64,000 bases of DNA from Segetibacter sp. (GCA_028288485.1 JAQBNO010000032.1:51296-115295); one strand, 5' to 3'; shown: positions 8,413 through 17,335, counted from the first letter of the stretch. The notes: generated by a model not told the origin, from the letters alone. A program made the numbers and translations.

Positions 8413-9228
8413 TTACTTATTTCTTACGAAAGCATGTTTAATGTTGTTTTTACCTGTAGCTCTTTCGTCTACTTCAAACTGGTTCAGGCTCTTGATTAAT
8501 GGAACTAATTTCTTATAACCGTAGTTACGCGAGTCGAAGTCGGGCTGTTTTTTTAAGATGAGATTTCCAAGATCTCCCAGGAAGGTCCAGCCGGCTTCGT
8601 CGGCAAGGTCGTTAATACTGTCAGCAATTAATTTTACTACTTCTTTGCTTACTTTTTCTATAGGTTCAGGCGCCGTTGGCTCATTTACTACGGGTTCAAC
8701 AATTTCAGGTTCCGCGGTTTTTGACGTTGCAGATTTTTTTGACCTTGATTTTTTCGGTAAAGGTCTTACATTTTCTTCCTTATCGTTTTTGAGTATTTCT
8801 ATATAGATGAATTTATCGCAGGCTGATATAAACGGAACCGGCGTTTTCTTTTGCCCGATACCGAAAACCTTCATTCCTGCTTCGCGTAACCTTATCGCAA
8901 GCCTCGTGAAATCACTGTCGCTTGAGACGATGCAAAAACCATCGACTCTCCCCGAATACAAAATATCCATCGCGTCAATGATCATTGCTGAGTCAGTTGC
9001 GTTTTTACCCGAGGTATAACTGTATTGCTGAACAGGTGTTATCGCACTTTCTAAAAGAACACCTTTCCATCCTGATACCGTGGGCTTTGTCCAATCCGCA
9101 TATATTCTTTTAAAAGTTGGGGTTCCGTACTTGGCTATTTCTTCAAGCATCTCTTTAATGTTGCTGTAAGGAACATTGTCAGCATCAATTAACATAGCAA
9201 GTCTTAAATCTTTAATAGTTGTTTCCAT
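8413..9228 (-). CDS. NYN (LabA-like) RNase domain with C-terminal OST-HTH/LOTUS domain
   Basis: A 271-residue protein. Residues about 10-150 form a NYN/PIN-like domain with acidic residues expected for metal-dependent RNA cleavage: LIDADN near residue 15, ATDSAMIIDAMD near 78, and SSDSDFTRLA near 102. Residues about 155-190 are a Lys/Pro/Glu-rich linker. Residues about 195-271 match an OST-HTH (LOTUS) domain, thought to bind RNA. This architecture is widespread in bacteria, but RNA targets are rarely known. The next gene upstream on the same strand, 321 bases away, encodes RNA 2'-phosphotransferase, making a small RNA-processing neighbourhood. Cytoplasmic. Confidence 0.88.
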   Translation of the reverse strand: METTIKDLRLAMLIDADNVPYSNIKEMLEEIAKYGTPTFKRIYADWTKPTVSGWKGVLLESAITPVQQYSYTSGKNATDSAMIIDAMDILYSGRVDGFCIVSSDSDFTRLAIRLREAGMKVFGIGQKKTPVPFISACDKFIYIEILKNDKEENVRPLPKKSRSKKSATSKTAEPEIVEPVVNEPTAPEPIEKVSKEVVKLIADSINDLADEAGWTFLGDLGNLILKKQPDFDSRNYGYKKLVPLIKSLNQFEVDERATGKNNIKHAFVRNK

Positions 9229-9232
9229 AGAT

Positions 9233-9436
9233 ATGCAAGTTACGTTTTCAAATCGTGAGAAGTGGTGGTTTACTTACAATGAGGTAAAGCAGGAATATTG
9301 TTGCTTATAAGATGATGAAGATGGCAGTTATTTTGCCTGTATTCCAGTCCGAAAAGAACCGGGTGAAGAAAAAAAATCATCGAAAGAACTATTTAAAAGC
9401 GAGATAATAGAGATCAAAAAAGTGTTTACATTCTGA
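9233..9436 (+). pseudogene. Possible small gene with in-frame stop
   Basis: An ATG at 9233 opens 25 codons (MQVTFSNREKWWFTYNEVKQ, then EYCCL) ended by TAA, after which the same frame continues with 41 protein-like codons (starting DDEDGSYFACIPVRK) to a TGA at 9434. The composition looks coding, with charged C-terminal helices, and one nonsense change would explain the break. It is divergent from the NYN gene by four bases. No family recognised; it could be chance. Confidence 0.3.
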
Positions 9437-9549
9437 AGAATAGAAGTCAAACCGCCGCCGTGTAAATTCTAAAAAAGAATAAAAAGGCTATAACTCTTGT
9501 TCCTGCCAGCCCTCATAAAAACCCGGAGAAGGAATGTGGATTTTTTATT

Positions 9550-10062
9550 TTACCCCTGCTTTATGTAAGCAGGGGGAACGTGGTCGGTTAACCAAACATT
9601 ATTTTCTGATACAAAAAAGGTATGTCCTTTTTTATGCATTTTGGCCGCTTCAATCTTTAATATCACGGCCTTACCTTTTCGCTGCCCAACTTTTTTCGCA
9701 GTTTCAGCTTCCGCACTTAAATGTACGTGTTGTCGGTTCATTTTATGAAGACCTCTCGTTTGTATCTGTTCCAGGCAATGCTCGCCGGTACCATGGTATA
9801 ACACCGGGGGTGGTACTTGCGGAACAAGACCCAAATTTACATTTACCGAGTGCCCTTGTACCGCCCTGATTTTAGACTTATCGTCATTAAAAGCAAAGCG
9901 TTGTTTATTATTATTTTCCAATACATCTTTTAAGATGCCCGACGTTACATTAAAGCTGTGCTTATTCATTTGTTTAATAAGCAACTTAACATCCGTCCAC
10001 CCATTTTCGTCTAATGTAATTCCGATGCTGTCAGGCTGATGCCGCAATACTAGGCTGAGCAT
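9550..10062 (-). CDS. kptA: RNA 2'-phosphotransferase (Tpt1/KptA family)
   Basis: Removes an RNA 2'-phosphate using NAD+. Visible family residues are LRHQPDSIG with the Arg-His pair at the N terminus, the GWTDVKLLI winged-helix part, LYHGTGEHCLEQI, TRGLHKMNRQHVHLS, and GKAVILKIEA. The ATG at 10062 would cut the protein at the LSLVLRH motif itself. Family members usually have about ten residues before it, and the in-frame codons 10063-10098 encode a matching segment (NQEKEILYISK) preceded by an ATT codon at 10096-10098 and no ATG. Initiation at ATT, or at CTG inside it, is therefore likely. Bacterial substrates are unknown because bacteria lack the fungal-type tRNA splicing pathway. Confidence 0.88.
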   Translation of the reverse strand: MLSLVLRHQPDSIGITLDENGWTDVKLLIKQMNKHSFNVTSGILKDVLENNNKQRFAFNDDKSKIRAVQGHSVNVNLGLVPQVPPPVLYHGTGEHCLEQIQTRGLHKMNRQHVHLSAEAETAKKVGQRKGKAVILKIEAAKMHKKGHTFFVSENNVWLTDHVPPAYIKQG

Positions 10063-10127
10063 TTTACTTATATACAGTATTTCTTTTTCCTGGTTAATGT
10101 TACTAAGCTTTAGTGGTTATTTAATAA

Positions 10128-11789
10128 TTATAAAGGATTAGTGAACATCTTTTGTGCAAGGGTAACGTCGTGTTTGTAGATGTCGTCTCTGAAGTTCAAA
10201 ACGCCATGTTCATCTACCCATGCTGTATAATAAGTAATAAGTACCGGTACCGGGTTTTTAACTCTTACAAATTGTTCCTCTCCCTTGTTCATCGCTTCGT
10301 CTATTTTTTCAGGTGTCCATTCTGTGTTATTTCGTAAAAGATAGTTTGCCATTTTTTCCGGGTCACTCAGCCTGATACAACCATGGCTGTAAGCTCTTTT
10401 GTCCCTGTTGAATAACTCTTTTGCGGGAGTGTCGTGAAAATATATATCAAAGCTGTTAGGAAAAAGAAACTTAACCTTTCCCAACGAATTGGTGGGTCCT
10501 GGCAGTTGCCTGATTGTAGGAATACCATCAACAGCCTCGCCAACTATTTCCATATTATTTCTTGAAAGATAATTAGGGTCTCTTTGCATTGCAGGAAGTA
10601 TCTCCTTTTGTACGATGTTGGCAGTAATATTCCAGTAAGGGCTAAACACAACCTGGTTTAAATTCCCGGTAAACATCATGGTATTGTGTCCTTCTTTGCC
10701 TACCACAACATCCATATCAAACTTCTTGTCTTTGCCTTCGTATACATGCAGAACAAACTCCGGTATGTTAACCATTATTAAATTTCCTTCAGTATGGTTC
10801 AGCATCCACCGCATCCTTCCCATGTTTATTAATAGTTGCTGTACCCGCTTTAAGGCAGGAATATTCATCTCTTTTATTAGAGAAGTTGTTACGACGCCAT
10901 CTGCCGTTAAGCCACGACTTACCTGGAATGTTCTTACCGCACCTTCTAACTCATCATTAAACATCGCGGTTGTATCTCCTGCCCGCATTTCACCTGTTAC
11001 CTGTAGTCTTCTTTTAATGGCTAAAACCGCCGGTGAAGTAGATCCCTTTTTAATCTTCTTTTCCGTTGTAGTAATAGTTGGCCAGCCGCCGTTTTTTGCA
11101 ATATCATAATACTTTTGAAGCTGGTCTTTCAACAATTTGTACGGCTCGTTTACATCTGAATAGTATTTGTTGTCTTTATGTTTTTTTGTAAGCAATGAAT
11201 CGGCGAGGTACATTGCCTCTTCTTTTTTATATGGAACAAATCTTTCAAGTTCCTTACGCTTAATTTCCCCGCCTTTATAATTGTTTAAAATGTATTGAAT
11301 AAAGTGCTGTGTAAGGGTGATCTCGGTATTCGCTATCGATTTATCCGAAGCATTAACCCTCAGATCTTCCTCACTCACCAGGAAGTTCATTTTCTTCTTT
11401 AAACTCTTGTCTATTAAAGAGGTGTCGTCGCGGTAGGTGTTGTAATACTCGTGTAAGTTCCAGAAACTGCGGCCTTGCTCTGTAACCCCGTTACCCGAAA
11501 ACCAGGCATATTGAAAATTCCTCGCATTGTAGAAGCTTCGTAAGCGACGGGTTAAAGTATCGTTTAATTTTTTTGTGGCGATAAAATTTTCCACAACCAT
11601 ACTATCCAAAAAAAGATCCGAATAAGAATTTGAGGCGTTTATACTGTAATCTCTTTTGGTGATCTTTTTTTCCAGTTCACTCTTTTGGTTCTTTGTTTCT
11701 TCTGTAGATTCCTCAGTTCCATTGTCTTTATTATTTTTGCACGATGCCAAAAAGGCAAAGAATGCCACACAGAATATAACTTTTTTCAT
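10128..11789 (-). CDS. L,D-transpeptidase with peptidoglycan-binding domain (YcbB-like), lipoprotein
   Basis: A 553-residue periplasmic enzyme that forms or edits 3-3 peptidoglycan cross-links. The N terminus is a lipoprotein signal (FFAFLASC, Cys17). A long N-terminal part of the YcbB scaffold type follows, then a PG_binding_1-like segment (GSTSPAVLAIKRRLQVTGEM, about residues 248-305), then a YkuD catalytic domain whose active site is SHGCIRLSD with Cys471. The order is that of E. coli LdtD/YcbB. A T-rich -7-like sequence (TAGCTTTTG, minus strand, 11809-11817) lies 20 bases before the start. It is transcribed away from the formimidoylglutamase gene across a region with two dispersed elements. 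Confidence 0.92.
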   Translation of the reverse strand: MKKVIFCVAFFAFLASCKNNKDNGTEESTEETKNQKSELEKKITKRDYSINASNSYSDLFLDSMVVENFIATKKLNDTLTRRLRSFYNARNFQYAWFSGNGVTEQGRSFWNLHEYYNTYRDDTSLIDKSLKKKMNFLVSEEDLRVNASDKSIANTEITLTQHFIQYILNNYKGGEIKRKELERFVPYKKEEAMYLADSLLTKKHKDNKYYSDVNEPYKLLKDQLQKYYDIAKNGGWPTITTTEKKIKKGSTSPAVLAIKRRLQVTGEMRAGDTTAMFNDELEGAVRTFQVSRGLTADGVVTTSLIKEMNIPALKRVQQLLINMGRMRWMLNHTEGNLIMVNIPEFVLHVYEGKDKKFDMDVVVGKEGHNTMMFTGNLNQVVFSPYWNITANIVQKEILPAMQRDPNYLSRNNMEIVGEAVDGIPTIRQLPGPTNSLGKVKFLFPNSFDIYFHDTPAKELFNRDKRAYSHGCIRLSDPEKMANYLLRNNTEWTPEKIDEAMNKGEEQFVRVKNPVPVLITYYTAWVDEHGVLNFRDDIYKHDVTLAQKMFTNPL

Positions 11790-11907
11790 ATTGAAACTCT
11801 ATTTAGCAAAAGCTATGCCTACAGTTTTTCTTAAGTTCAACAATTACAATTGCTTATGTTAATAGCATTGAAGAAATATTTTGGGGACAGGCAAAAAATC
11901 GCTCTTC

Positions 11908-11930
11908 AACATCGTTGTGTCACTCATTTG
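11908..11930 (+). repeat. Dispersed element, subtype A
   Basis: AACATCGTTGTGTCACTCAT with core at 11917-11923; the GTACT end has diverged. The upstream flank CAACATCG is shared with the copies at 88 and 60035. Partner at 12123. Confidence 0.75.
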
Positions 11931-12122
11931 CTAATCAATCTTTGCCCGACATACTCATTATATTTTACTTTATAGGTTCTGCTTACGCATATTAAACTGC
12001 TTTGCCTATGATAGAAGCCGGTTTGTTGAGTAAAGGAATCGAGTACAAGAAAGCGCCCTTCACAGGCTTAGGTACCCTTCGGCAGGCGCAGGGTAAAAAC
12101 TGCCGCGCTAATAAATGTATTA

Positions 12123-12146
12123 AAGTACAAGAGTGCGACGCAACGG
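12123..12146 (-). repeat. Dispersed element, subtype B
   Basis: Complete minus-strand copy TTGCGTCGCACTCTTGTACT, core 12135-12141, identical over 20 bases to the copy at 4167. Partner of the subtype A copy at 11908. Confidence 0.8.
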
Positions 12147-12364
12147 CTGCTTCATGCTTATTCCGCTGCCGGGTTACAAAAAAGCTTCTACGAACGCAAG
12201 ATCTGGTTATAATTTCCACCTAATTCTGTTGTTAGACAATACATTTTATTTACAAACGTTTATGACTAATTGGAGATGTTGGAAAATCTCCGGATTTACT
12301 TTAGGTTGCACACAATATTTTTTATTAAAAAACGAATACAAACCTTCAGTAAAACCAACAAACT

Positions 12365-13411
12365 ATGCCCTATTTTAAGTACTATACCAAGCAAGACATC
12401 CTTTCCATTACACGTGTGCGCCGTTTTGAAACCAAAGTGGGGGAGCGTTTACAGGTAATTGCTGATGCAGGCAATCTTGAAAAATCGCTTGCTGAATCAA
12501 ATGCAAAGTTTGTAATTCTTGGGATACCTGAAGATATTGGTGTAAAGGCTAACTACGGCGTAGGCGGAACAGATACCGCATGGAAACCGTTTCTTGAATC
12601 TTTTGTAAATATTCAAAGCAACGACTTTTTAGAAGGCAGTGATATTTTGTTGCTGGGTCATTTTGATTTTAGCCAAATTTCGAGCCTTATTGAAGGCAAT
12701 GCTCATAGCTACGACGAAAAGGTAGACGCGTACCGCCACGCAGTAAGCCAGGTAGACGAAGCTGTAGAACCGCTTATTAAATTAATTACCCAGTATAATA
12801 AGATTCCGGTTGTTATTGGAGGCGGTCATAACAATGCTTATCCTTTAATTAAAGGTGCAGCAAAAGGTTTGTTTAAGGCTGGTCAAATTCCTTTGGCTTC
12901 TATCAATTGCATAAACCTTGATGCACATGCTGATTTCAGGCCTTTGGAAGGCAGGCATAGCGGTAATGCTTTTTCCTATGCGGAAGAAGATGGTTTTTTG
13001 CAGAAATATTGTGTAATTGGCATTCATGAAAATTACCTTACACAAAATATCTGGATGGATGTTGTAAACAATCCTTTCATAGATTTTATCACCTACGAAG
13101 ACATTTTTATACACGAAAAGAAAAACTTTTTAGAGGCGATTGCACATGCGACAACTTTTACAGAAGACACCTATACAGGAATCGAAGTTGACCTCGACAT
13201 CGTTGAAAACACATTAAGCAGTGCCGCATCGCCGAGCGGGGTGGATCCAATACACGCAAGACAATTTATTTCTTATGCTTCGGCTGACAGCAAAGCGGCT
13301 TACCTGCACATCTGTGAAGGGGCATCGGCGTTGTTAGACGGCAGAACCAGTGAGAGTACCGGGAAGTTGATCAGCTACCTGGTCAGTGACTTTTTAAAAG
13401 CCAAAGAATAA
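12365..13411 (+). CDS. Formimidoylglutamase-like arginase-family enzyme
   Basis: A 348-residue member of the ureohydrolase (arginase/agmatinase/HutG) superfamily with the three binuclear metal motifs: GGGHNNAY, INLDAHADFR and IEVDLDIVENT. The N-terminal half, up to about residue 140, is longer than in arginase and fits the formimidoylglutamase group found in Bacteroidota. The exact substrate cannot be read from the motifs, and no other histidine-degradation gene is near. It is followed after two bases by a secreted protein of unknown function, so the two are almost certainly cotranscribed and perhaps translationally coupled. Confidence 0.85.
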   Translation: MPYFKYYTKQDILSITRVRRFETKVGERLQVIADAGNLEKSLAESNAKFVILGIPEDIGVKANYGVGGTDTAWKPFLESFVNIQSNDFLEGSDILLLGHFDFSQISSLIEGNAHSYDEKVDAYRHAVSQVDEAVEPLIKLITQYNKIPVVIGGGHNNAYPLIKGAAKGLFKAGQIPLASINCINLDAHADFRPLEGRHSGNAFSYAEEDGFLQKYCVIGIHENYLTQNIWMDVVNNPFIDFITYEDIFIHEKKNFLEAIAHATTFTEDTYTGIEVDLDIVENTLSSAASPSGVDPIHARQFISYASADSKAAYLHICEGASALLDGRTSESTGKLISYLVSDFLKAKE

Positions 13412-13413
13412 TT

Positions 13414-14373
13414 ATGTCACGCCCTTTGTATATAGCTTTTAAAATCCTTCTGCTTAGCTTACTATTTTGTCAACCGTTAATTGCACAACCCGGAAAATTA
13501 TCAAAAGCACCAACCGATAAATTTTCTAAAGCTTTCCTGAAGATATACCAAGAGGCACCTACACAATTTATAAAAGTAAAAACTAAAAAGACAAAAGCCG
13601 GTGCCCCAAATAATTACATATTAAAGAAGTTATTACCGGGCAGTAAGGCTGGTTTCCTGGTAAAAGGCGACACTTCGTTTTGCATCTACAATTTCGGAAC
13701 TTTTGACGGACTGGAAAACGCTGAAGAAGCAATGACGCAGCTAAGTAAACAAATTAAGTATTCACTTTTACTGAAGTCGATAGTCAGGTATAAAGACTCT
13801 TCCGTTGACCGGTCTTTTGTAAAACGTACAGCAATTGCCGAAATGAAAGATGGCGGCTTTTATGGTTTTAATATAAATGTTGACGTTGTACGAAAAGATG
13901 AAGATCCTGCAGATAGGTATTCACTGCAACTGAAAATAAGTGGAGGTAAAGGCACCTTGTATAGGTTTATTTATAAACACGAACCTATCAGGAGCCCGCT
14001 GTTTTTGCAAACGTTCAGGAAAATGTATACGCAGTTTAACGGGATGGAGAATTATACCTGCAATGAATTACTGCCCGGTTTTGAATGTACGTTGGTGGAC
14101 AGCGCCGGTGTAAATGAATTGATAATGGAAAAGCGCGTTGCCGATTTTCCGGATGCAAGGGTGGAGTTTGAATCTTTGACCTCCAACCTGCGGGCAATAC
14201 TGGGCGATCGTTATGTATATTATATACCCCAGCCTGGTAATAAGATTGAAAGGGAAGTCGTTTTTATCCAGGCAGACGATCACGACAAAGTAAACCGAAA
14301 AAGCCTTTCAACTTACCTTGTAAAGAAAGCCGAATACGGGTACGCTGTACGAGTGATTATGTATCGTCCCTAG
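13414..14373 (+). CDS. Secreted protein with internal duplication, unknown function
   Basis: A 319-residue protein with a signal peptide (MSRPLYIAFKILLLSLLFCQ, cleavage near LIAQ). No family recognised. Two halves look related: residues about 35-125 contain AFLKIYQ, LKKLLPGSKAGFLVKG and a helix QLSKQIKYSLL, while residues about 200-285 contain TFRKMYT, CNELLPGFECTLVD and a helix LTSNLRAILGDRY, in the same order and spacing. This suggests a duplicated domain of about 90 residues. It follows the arginase-family gene by two bases, so a periplasmic role linked to that operon is possible but unproven. Confidence 0.75.
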   Translation: MSRPLYIAFKILLLSLLFCQPLIAQPGKLSKAPTDKFSKAFLKIYQEAPTQFIKVKTKKTKAGAPNNYILKKLLPGSKAGFLVKGDTSFCIYNFGTFDGLENAEEAMTQLSKQIKYSLLLKSIVRYKDSSVDRSFVKRTAIAEMKDGGFYGFNINVDVVRKDEDPADRYSLQLKISGGKGTLYRFIYKHEPIRSPLFLQTFRKMYTQFNGMENYTCNELLPGFECTLVDSAGVNELIMEKRVADFPDARVEFESLTSNLRAILGDRYVYYIPQPGNKIEREVVFIQADDHDKVNRKSLSTYLVKKAEYGYAVRVIMYRP

Positions 14374-14390
14374 AGTGTTGGTAACTTTTT

Positions 14391-14446
14391 AACCACACAG
14401 GCATATAGAAAACATAGGAGTTGTTTTTCTATTTGCCTATGTGGTT
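14391..14446. terminator. Hairpin between convergent genes
   Basis: AACCACACAGGCATATAGAA (14391-14410) and its continuation pair with the inverted arm 14422-14446 (TTTTTCTATTTGCCTATGTG region) with only a few mismatches. It sits between the convergent secreted-protein and ABC-F genes and probably works as a bidirectional terminator. Confidence 0.7.
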
Positions 14447-14453
14447 ACATCAC

Positions 14454-16424
14454 TTACTTCGCAGTTAATTCGAGTTCCATCACTTTTTCGAAAAGAGATT
14501 CATACTCTTTATTCAGCGCCACTAAATTCTCCTTTGCTTTTTTGTAGTCACTTTCAACCTGCGCAAACTTTTTCTTGTCAGAATAATTTTCCCGTATTGA
14601 TAGCGCTTGTTCAAGCCTGGCTTTTTCCGCGGTTGCTTTACTTATATCTAGTTCCAGATTAGATAACCTTCGCTGTTGCTTTTGCAGCTCTCTTTGAAGG
14701 TCACGGTTAACAGGCGTATTATTAACGGGCTTTGGGTGTATAACCTGAGCCGGTTTTACTTCTTCTTTTTTAACCGGTTGCACTTTCTGTTTCTCTTCGG
14801 CTTTTTTCTCTGATTCTATTTTTGCCATCCTCTCATTCCATTCAACCCATTCCTGGTAGCTGCCTTTAAACTCTTTGATCTGGTGGTCAACAATTTCCCA
14901 GATCTTGTTGGCTGTTTTAGAAATGAAGAAACGGTCGTGACTTACAAGGATTATTGAACCGGGATATTTATTTAATGCATCGGCCAACAACTCTACCGAG
15001 TGCATGTCGAGGTGGTTTGTAGGTTCATCGAGCATTAAGAAATTAGCTTTGCTGACAATCGTTTTTGCCAACGCCACACGTGCCTTTTCGCCCCCGCTTA
15101 ATACCCTGATCTTCTTTTCTACGTCGTCACCACCAAATAAGAAACCTCCCAATAAAGAACGTAGTTCCATTTCAGTTTTCTGGCTTCCACATTCTTTCAT
15201 TTCGTCAAGAATAGTGTTGTTGATATTCAAAGCTTCCAACTGGTGCTGTGCATAAAAGCTTTCGTCAACATTATGGCCCCAAACTCTTTCTCCTTCAAAA
15301 GGCTCATCCTCTGCAACTATCCGCAAAAGGGTTGATTTACCTTTACCGTTTGCTCCAATCAATGCAATTTTATCACCTCTGTCAATTTCGGCAGAAGCAT
15401 TTTCAAGAATTACATTAGTGCCGAATTTCTTTGTGATATTCTTTAATGAAACCAGTACTCTCCCCGGCGTTTTATCCATCTGGAAGTTTATCCTGATATC
15501 GGGGCGCTCAAGTTGTACGTCTTCAACTACGTCGAGTTTATCGAGCCGTTTTTGAACCGATTGAGCCTGTGCCGCTTTACTTGCTTTTGCCTTGAACCGC
15601 TCAATGAACCTTTCCTGCTGGCGAATATAATCCTGCTGGTTTTCAAAGGCCCGTTGTTGCATATCTATCCTTATATCCTTTTCCCTTTCATAATAATCGT
15701 AGTTGCCGGTGTAGATGTGCAATTGTTTCTGGTAAAGTTCAACGATCTTATTAACCATCCGGTTTAGGAAGAACTTATCGTGGCTCACGATCACTACGCT
15801 TCCCTTGTAGTTCAATAAATATTTCTCGAGCCATTCTATTGATGGAAGGTCAAGGTGGTTTGTAGGTTCATCGAGCAACAGAACATCTGGTGCCTGTAAG
15901 ATCATCTTTGCCAGCAACACACGCATTCTCCATCCACCACTGAATTGCTTATACGGTTTTGTAAGGTCTTCATTTGTAAAGCCAAGGCCGTGTAAAACTT
16001 CCTCCGCCTTATAATGGATGCTGTACCCATCCAGTACATCCATTTCATGCAGCGCATCGGTATATTTAATTAAGAGGGCTTCATTCTCGTGATCTGCTTC
16101 GAGTTGCTTACCTAAGATTTCGATATCCCTTTCTAATTTTTGAACTCTTTCAAAAGCACCAAGGGCAACGCCGGTTATGCTGTCGTTTGTATCAAAGCTT
16201 AATAAATCCTGGTGTAAATATCCAATCGTAGTTTCACGGCTTTTCTCTACCGTACCTGCCGACGGACTATATTCACCTACCAAAACTTTAAGCAAAGTCG
16301 ATTTGCCGGTACCATTGTAACCGATCAAGCCAATGCGGTCACCCGGCTGAATATGCCACGTGGCCTCACTTACAATAACACGGGCACCAAATTCGAAAGT
16401 AACATTCTGAAGACCTAGTAACAT
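14454..16424 (-). CDS. ABC-F family ATP-binding protein (Uup/YdiF-like)
   Basis: A soluble twin-ATPase of 656 residues that acts on the ribosome rather than as a transporter. First nucleotide-binding domain: Walker A IGYNGTGKST near residue 36, signature FSGGWRMRV, Walker B DVLLLDEPTNHLD. Second domain: IGANGKGKST, LSGGEKARVALA, FLMLDEPTNHLD. The linker between them is rich in charged residues. The C terminus from about residue 545 is Lys/Pro-rich and then a coiled coil (LQRELQKQQRRLSNLELDI), like the DNA- or RNA-binding tail of Uup. No membrane segment. It is monocistronic and faces a hairpin terminator. Confidence 0.93.
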   Translation of the reverse strand: MLLGLQNVTFEFGARVIVSEATWHIQPGDRIGLIGYNGTGKSTLLKVLVGEYSPSAGTVEKSRETTIGYLHQDLLSFDTNDSITGVALGAFERVQKLERDIEILGKQLEADHENEALLIKYTDALHEMDVLDGYSIHYKAEEVLHGLGFTNEDLTKPYKQFSGGWRMRVLLAKMILQAPDVLLLDEPTNHLDLPSIEWLEKYLLNYKGSVVIVSHDKFFLNRMVNKIVELYQKQLHIYTGNYDYYEREKDIRIDMQQRAFENQQDYIRQQERFIERFKAKASKAAQAQSVQKRLDKLDVVEDVQLERPDIRINFQMDKTPGRVLVSLKNITKKFGTNVILENASAEIDRGDKIALIGANGKGKSTLLRIVAEDEPFEGERVWGHNVDESFYAQHQLEALNINNTILDEMKECGSQKTEMELRSLLGGFLFGGDDVEKKIRVLSGGEKARVALAKTIVSKANFLMLDEPTNHLDMHSVELLADALNKYPGSIILVSHDRFFISKTANKIWEIVDHQIKEFKGSYQEWVEWNERMAKIESEKKAEEKQKVQPVKKEEVKPAQVIHPKPVNNTPVNRDLQRELQKQQRRLSNLELDISKATAEKARLEQALSIRENYSDKKKFAQVESDYKKAKENLVALNKEYESLFEKVMELELTAK

Positions 16425-16623
16425 AACAACTTCCTGATTTTAAAAAACAACAATGATAATTAATGGTTTTTAATTCCTTCAAACACCAGTTAATTATTCC
16501 CTTTAAGCAACGAAATTAAGTTAAGAATGTTTTACAGGCAGACTGCCACAATTGATTTTATAACAATCGATACTCAATCACAACTCCCTTTTTTCAATTA
16601 AAAACTGCTAAACTTGTCACATT

Positions 16624-16642
16624 CCCCTTTAAGGGTTAGGGG
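16624..16642. repeat. Short GC-rich intergenic repeat
   Basis: CCCCTTTAAGGGTTAGGGG, similar to the motif in the aroB-aroA gap at 2812-2834. It lies upstream of the DUF3347 gene. Confidence 0.4.
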
Positions 16643-16682
16643 TGGCAAAAGTACGTCAATGAGTTTGGATGGCAATTTGATT

Positions 16683-16690
16683 TACTTTTG
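16683..16690 (+). promoter_or_regulatory. Candidate -7 box of the DUF3347 gene
   Basis: TACTTTTG fits the Bacteroidota consensus TAnnTTTG, 15 bases before the ATG at 16706. A TTTG at 16664-16667 is the nearest upstream box, with spacing (15 nt) shorter than the usual 19-21. Confidence 0.35.
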
Positions 16691-16705
16691 AGCAAATATT
16701 TTAAC

Positions 16706-17284
16706 ATGAAAAAATACCTGACAATAATAGCATTAGCATTTTTAACTGCGTGTGGTGGATCGGATCAAAAGCCGGGTGATGAAGCGGAAAAGGATACACC
16801 ACTTGCCCAAAGTAAAAACTCAGCCGGTTTCAACGATAAGTTTTCCCGTTTTCTCGACCACTATTATCACCTGAAAGATGCTTTCGTTTTATCGAACGAT
16901 GCCATGGCTGTTGCGCATGCTAAAATGTTAACTGCCAGTGCCGACAGTTTAGATATGAATGAGGTAAAAGCTGACAGCAGTATTGTTGAAATGGGTAAAC
17001 AGTATGTAGCGTCTGTGTCAGCTGAAGCGAAGGCACTAGTGGGTGAAAAAGATCTTGAAGCTAAGCGTAAATCTTTCCAGATGATCAGCGATGCTATGTA
17101 TGACCTTGTAAGAACAGTTCGTTACGACCAGGGAACCGTTTATCACCAATTTTGTCCAATGGCTTTTAACGACGCCGGTGCTTACTGGTTAAGCGCTACC
17201 GCTGATATAAAAAATCCTTACTTCGGTAAAAAGATGCTTACCTGCGGCGAGGTGAAAGACTCCATCGATTTCAGGGGAAAATAA
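16706..17284 (+). CDS. DUF3347 lipoprotein
   Basis: A 192-residue lipoprotein: signal MKKYLTIIALAFLTAC with the lipobox Cys at residue 16, then a helical DUF3347 domain. The domain's C-terminal signature is clear: HQFCPMAFNDAGAYWL, then NPYFGKKMLTCGEVKDSI. DUF3347 occurs alone or at the end of CusB-like metal-efflux adaptors, and the conserved Cys/Met/His residues have led to proposals of metal binding, which is inference. The ATG at 16706 is preferred over an upstream in-frame TTG at 16688 because it starts a normal signal peptide. It is closed by a strong terminator. Confidence 0.85.
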   Translation: MKKYLTIIALAFLTACGGSDQKPGDEAEKDTPLAQSKNSAGFNDKFSRFLDHYYHLKDAFVLSNDAMAVAHAKMLTASADSLDMNEVKADSSIVEMGKQYVASVSAEAKALVGEKDLEAKRKSFQMISDAMYDLVRTVRYDQGTVYHQFCPMAFNDAGAYWLSATADIKNPYFGKKMLTCGEVKDSIDFRGK

Positions 17285-17300
17285 TGAATACTGCAGCTAG

Positions 17301-17335
17301 AAAACCTCCAGATTGTAAAAAGTCCTGGAGGTTTT
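17301..17335 (+). terminator. Intrinsic terminator after DUF3347 gene
   Basis: Perfect 11-bp stem AAAACCTCCAG/CTGGAGGTTTT with a 13-base loop, 17 bases after the stop codon. Confidence 0.85.

Larger units (their letters stand above)
11790..12364. other. Divergent intergenic region with element pair
   Basis: 575 bases between divergent genes. It contains an inward-facing pair (A at 11908, B at 12123). Short open frames on both strands near 11992-12223 read through these elements and look spurious. The last 60 bases before 12365 are AT-rich and probably hold the promoter of the next gene. Confidence 0.6.

Noticed and set aside
11992..12223. Overlapping open frames on both strands
   Set aside because: They read through the A/B element pair, lack any domain signal, and mirror each other as expected of repeats.
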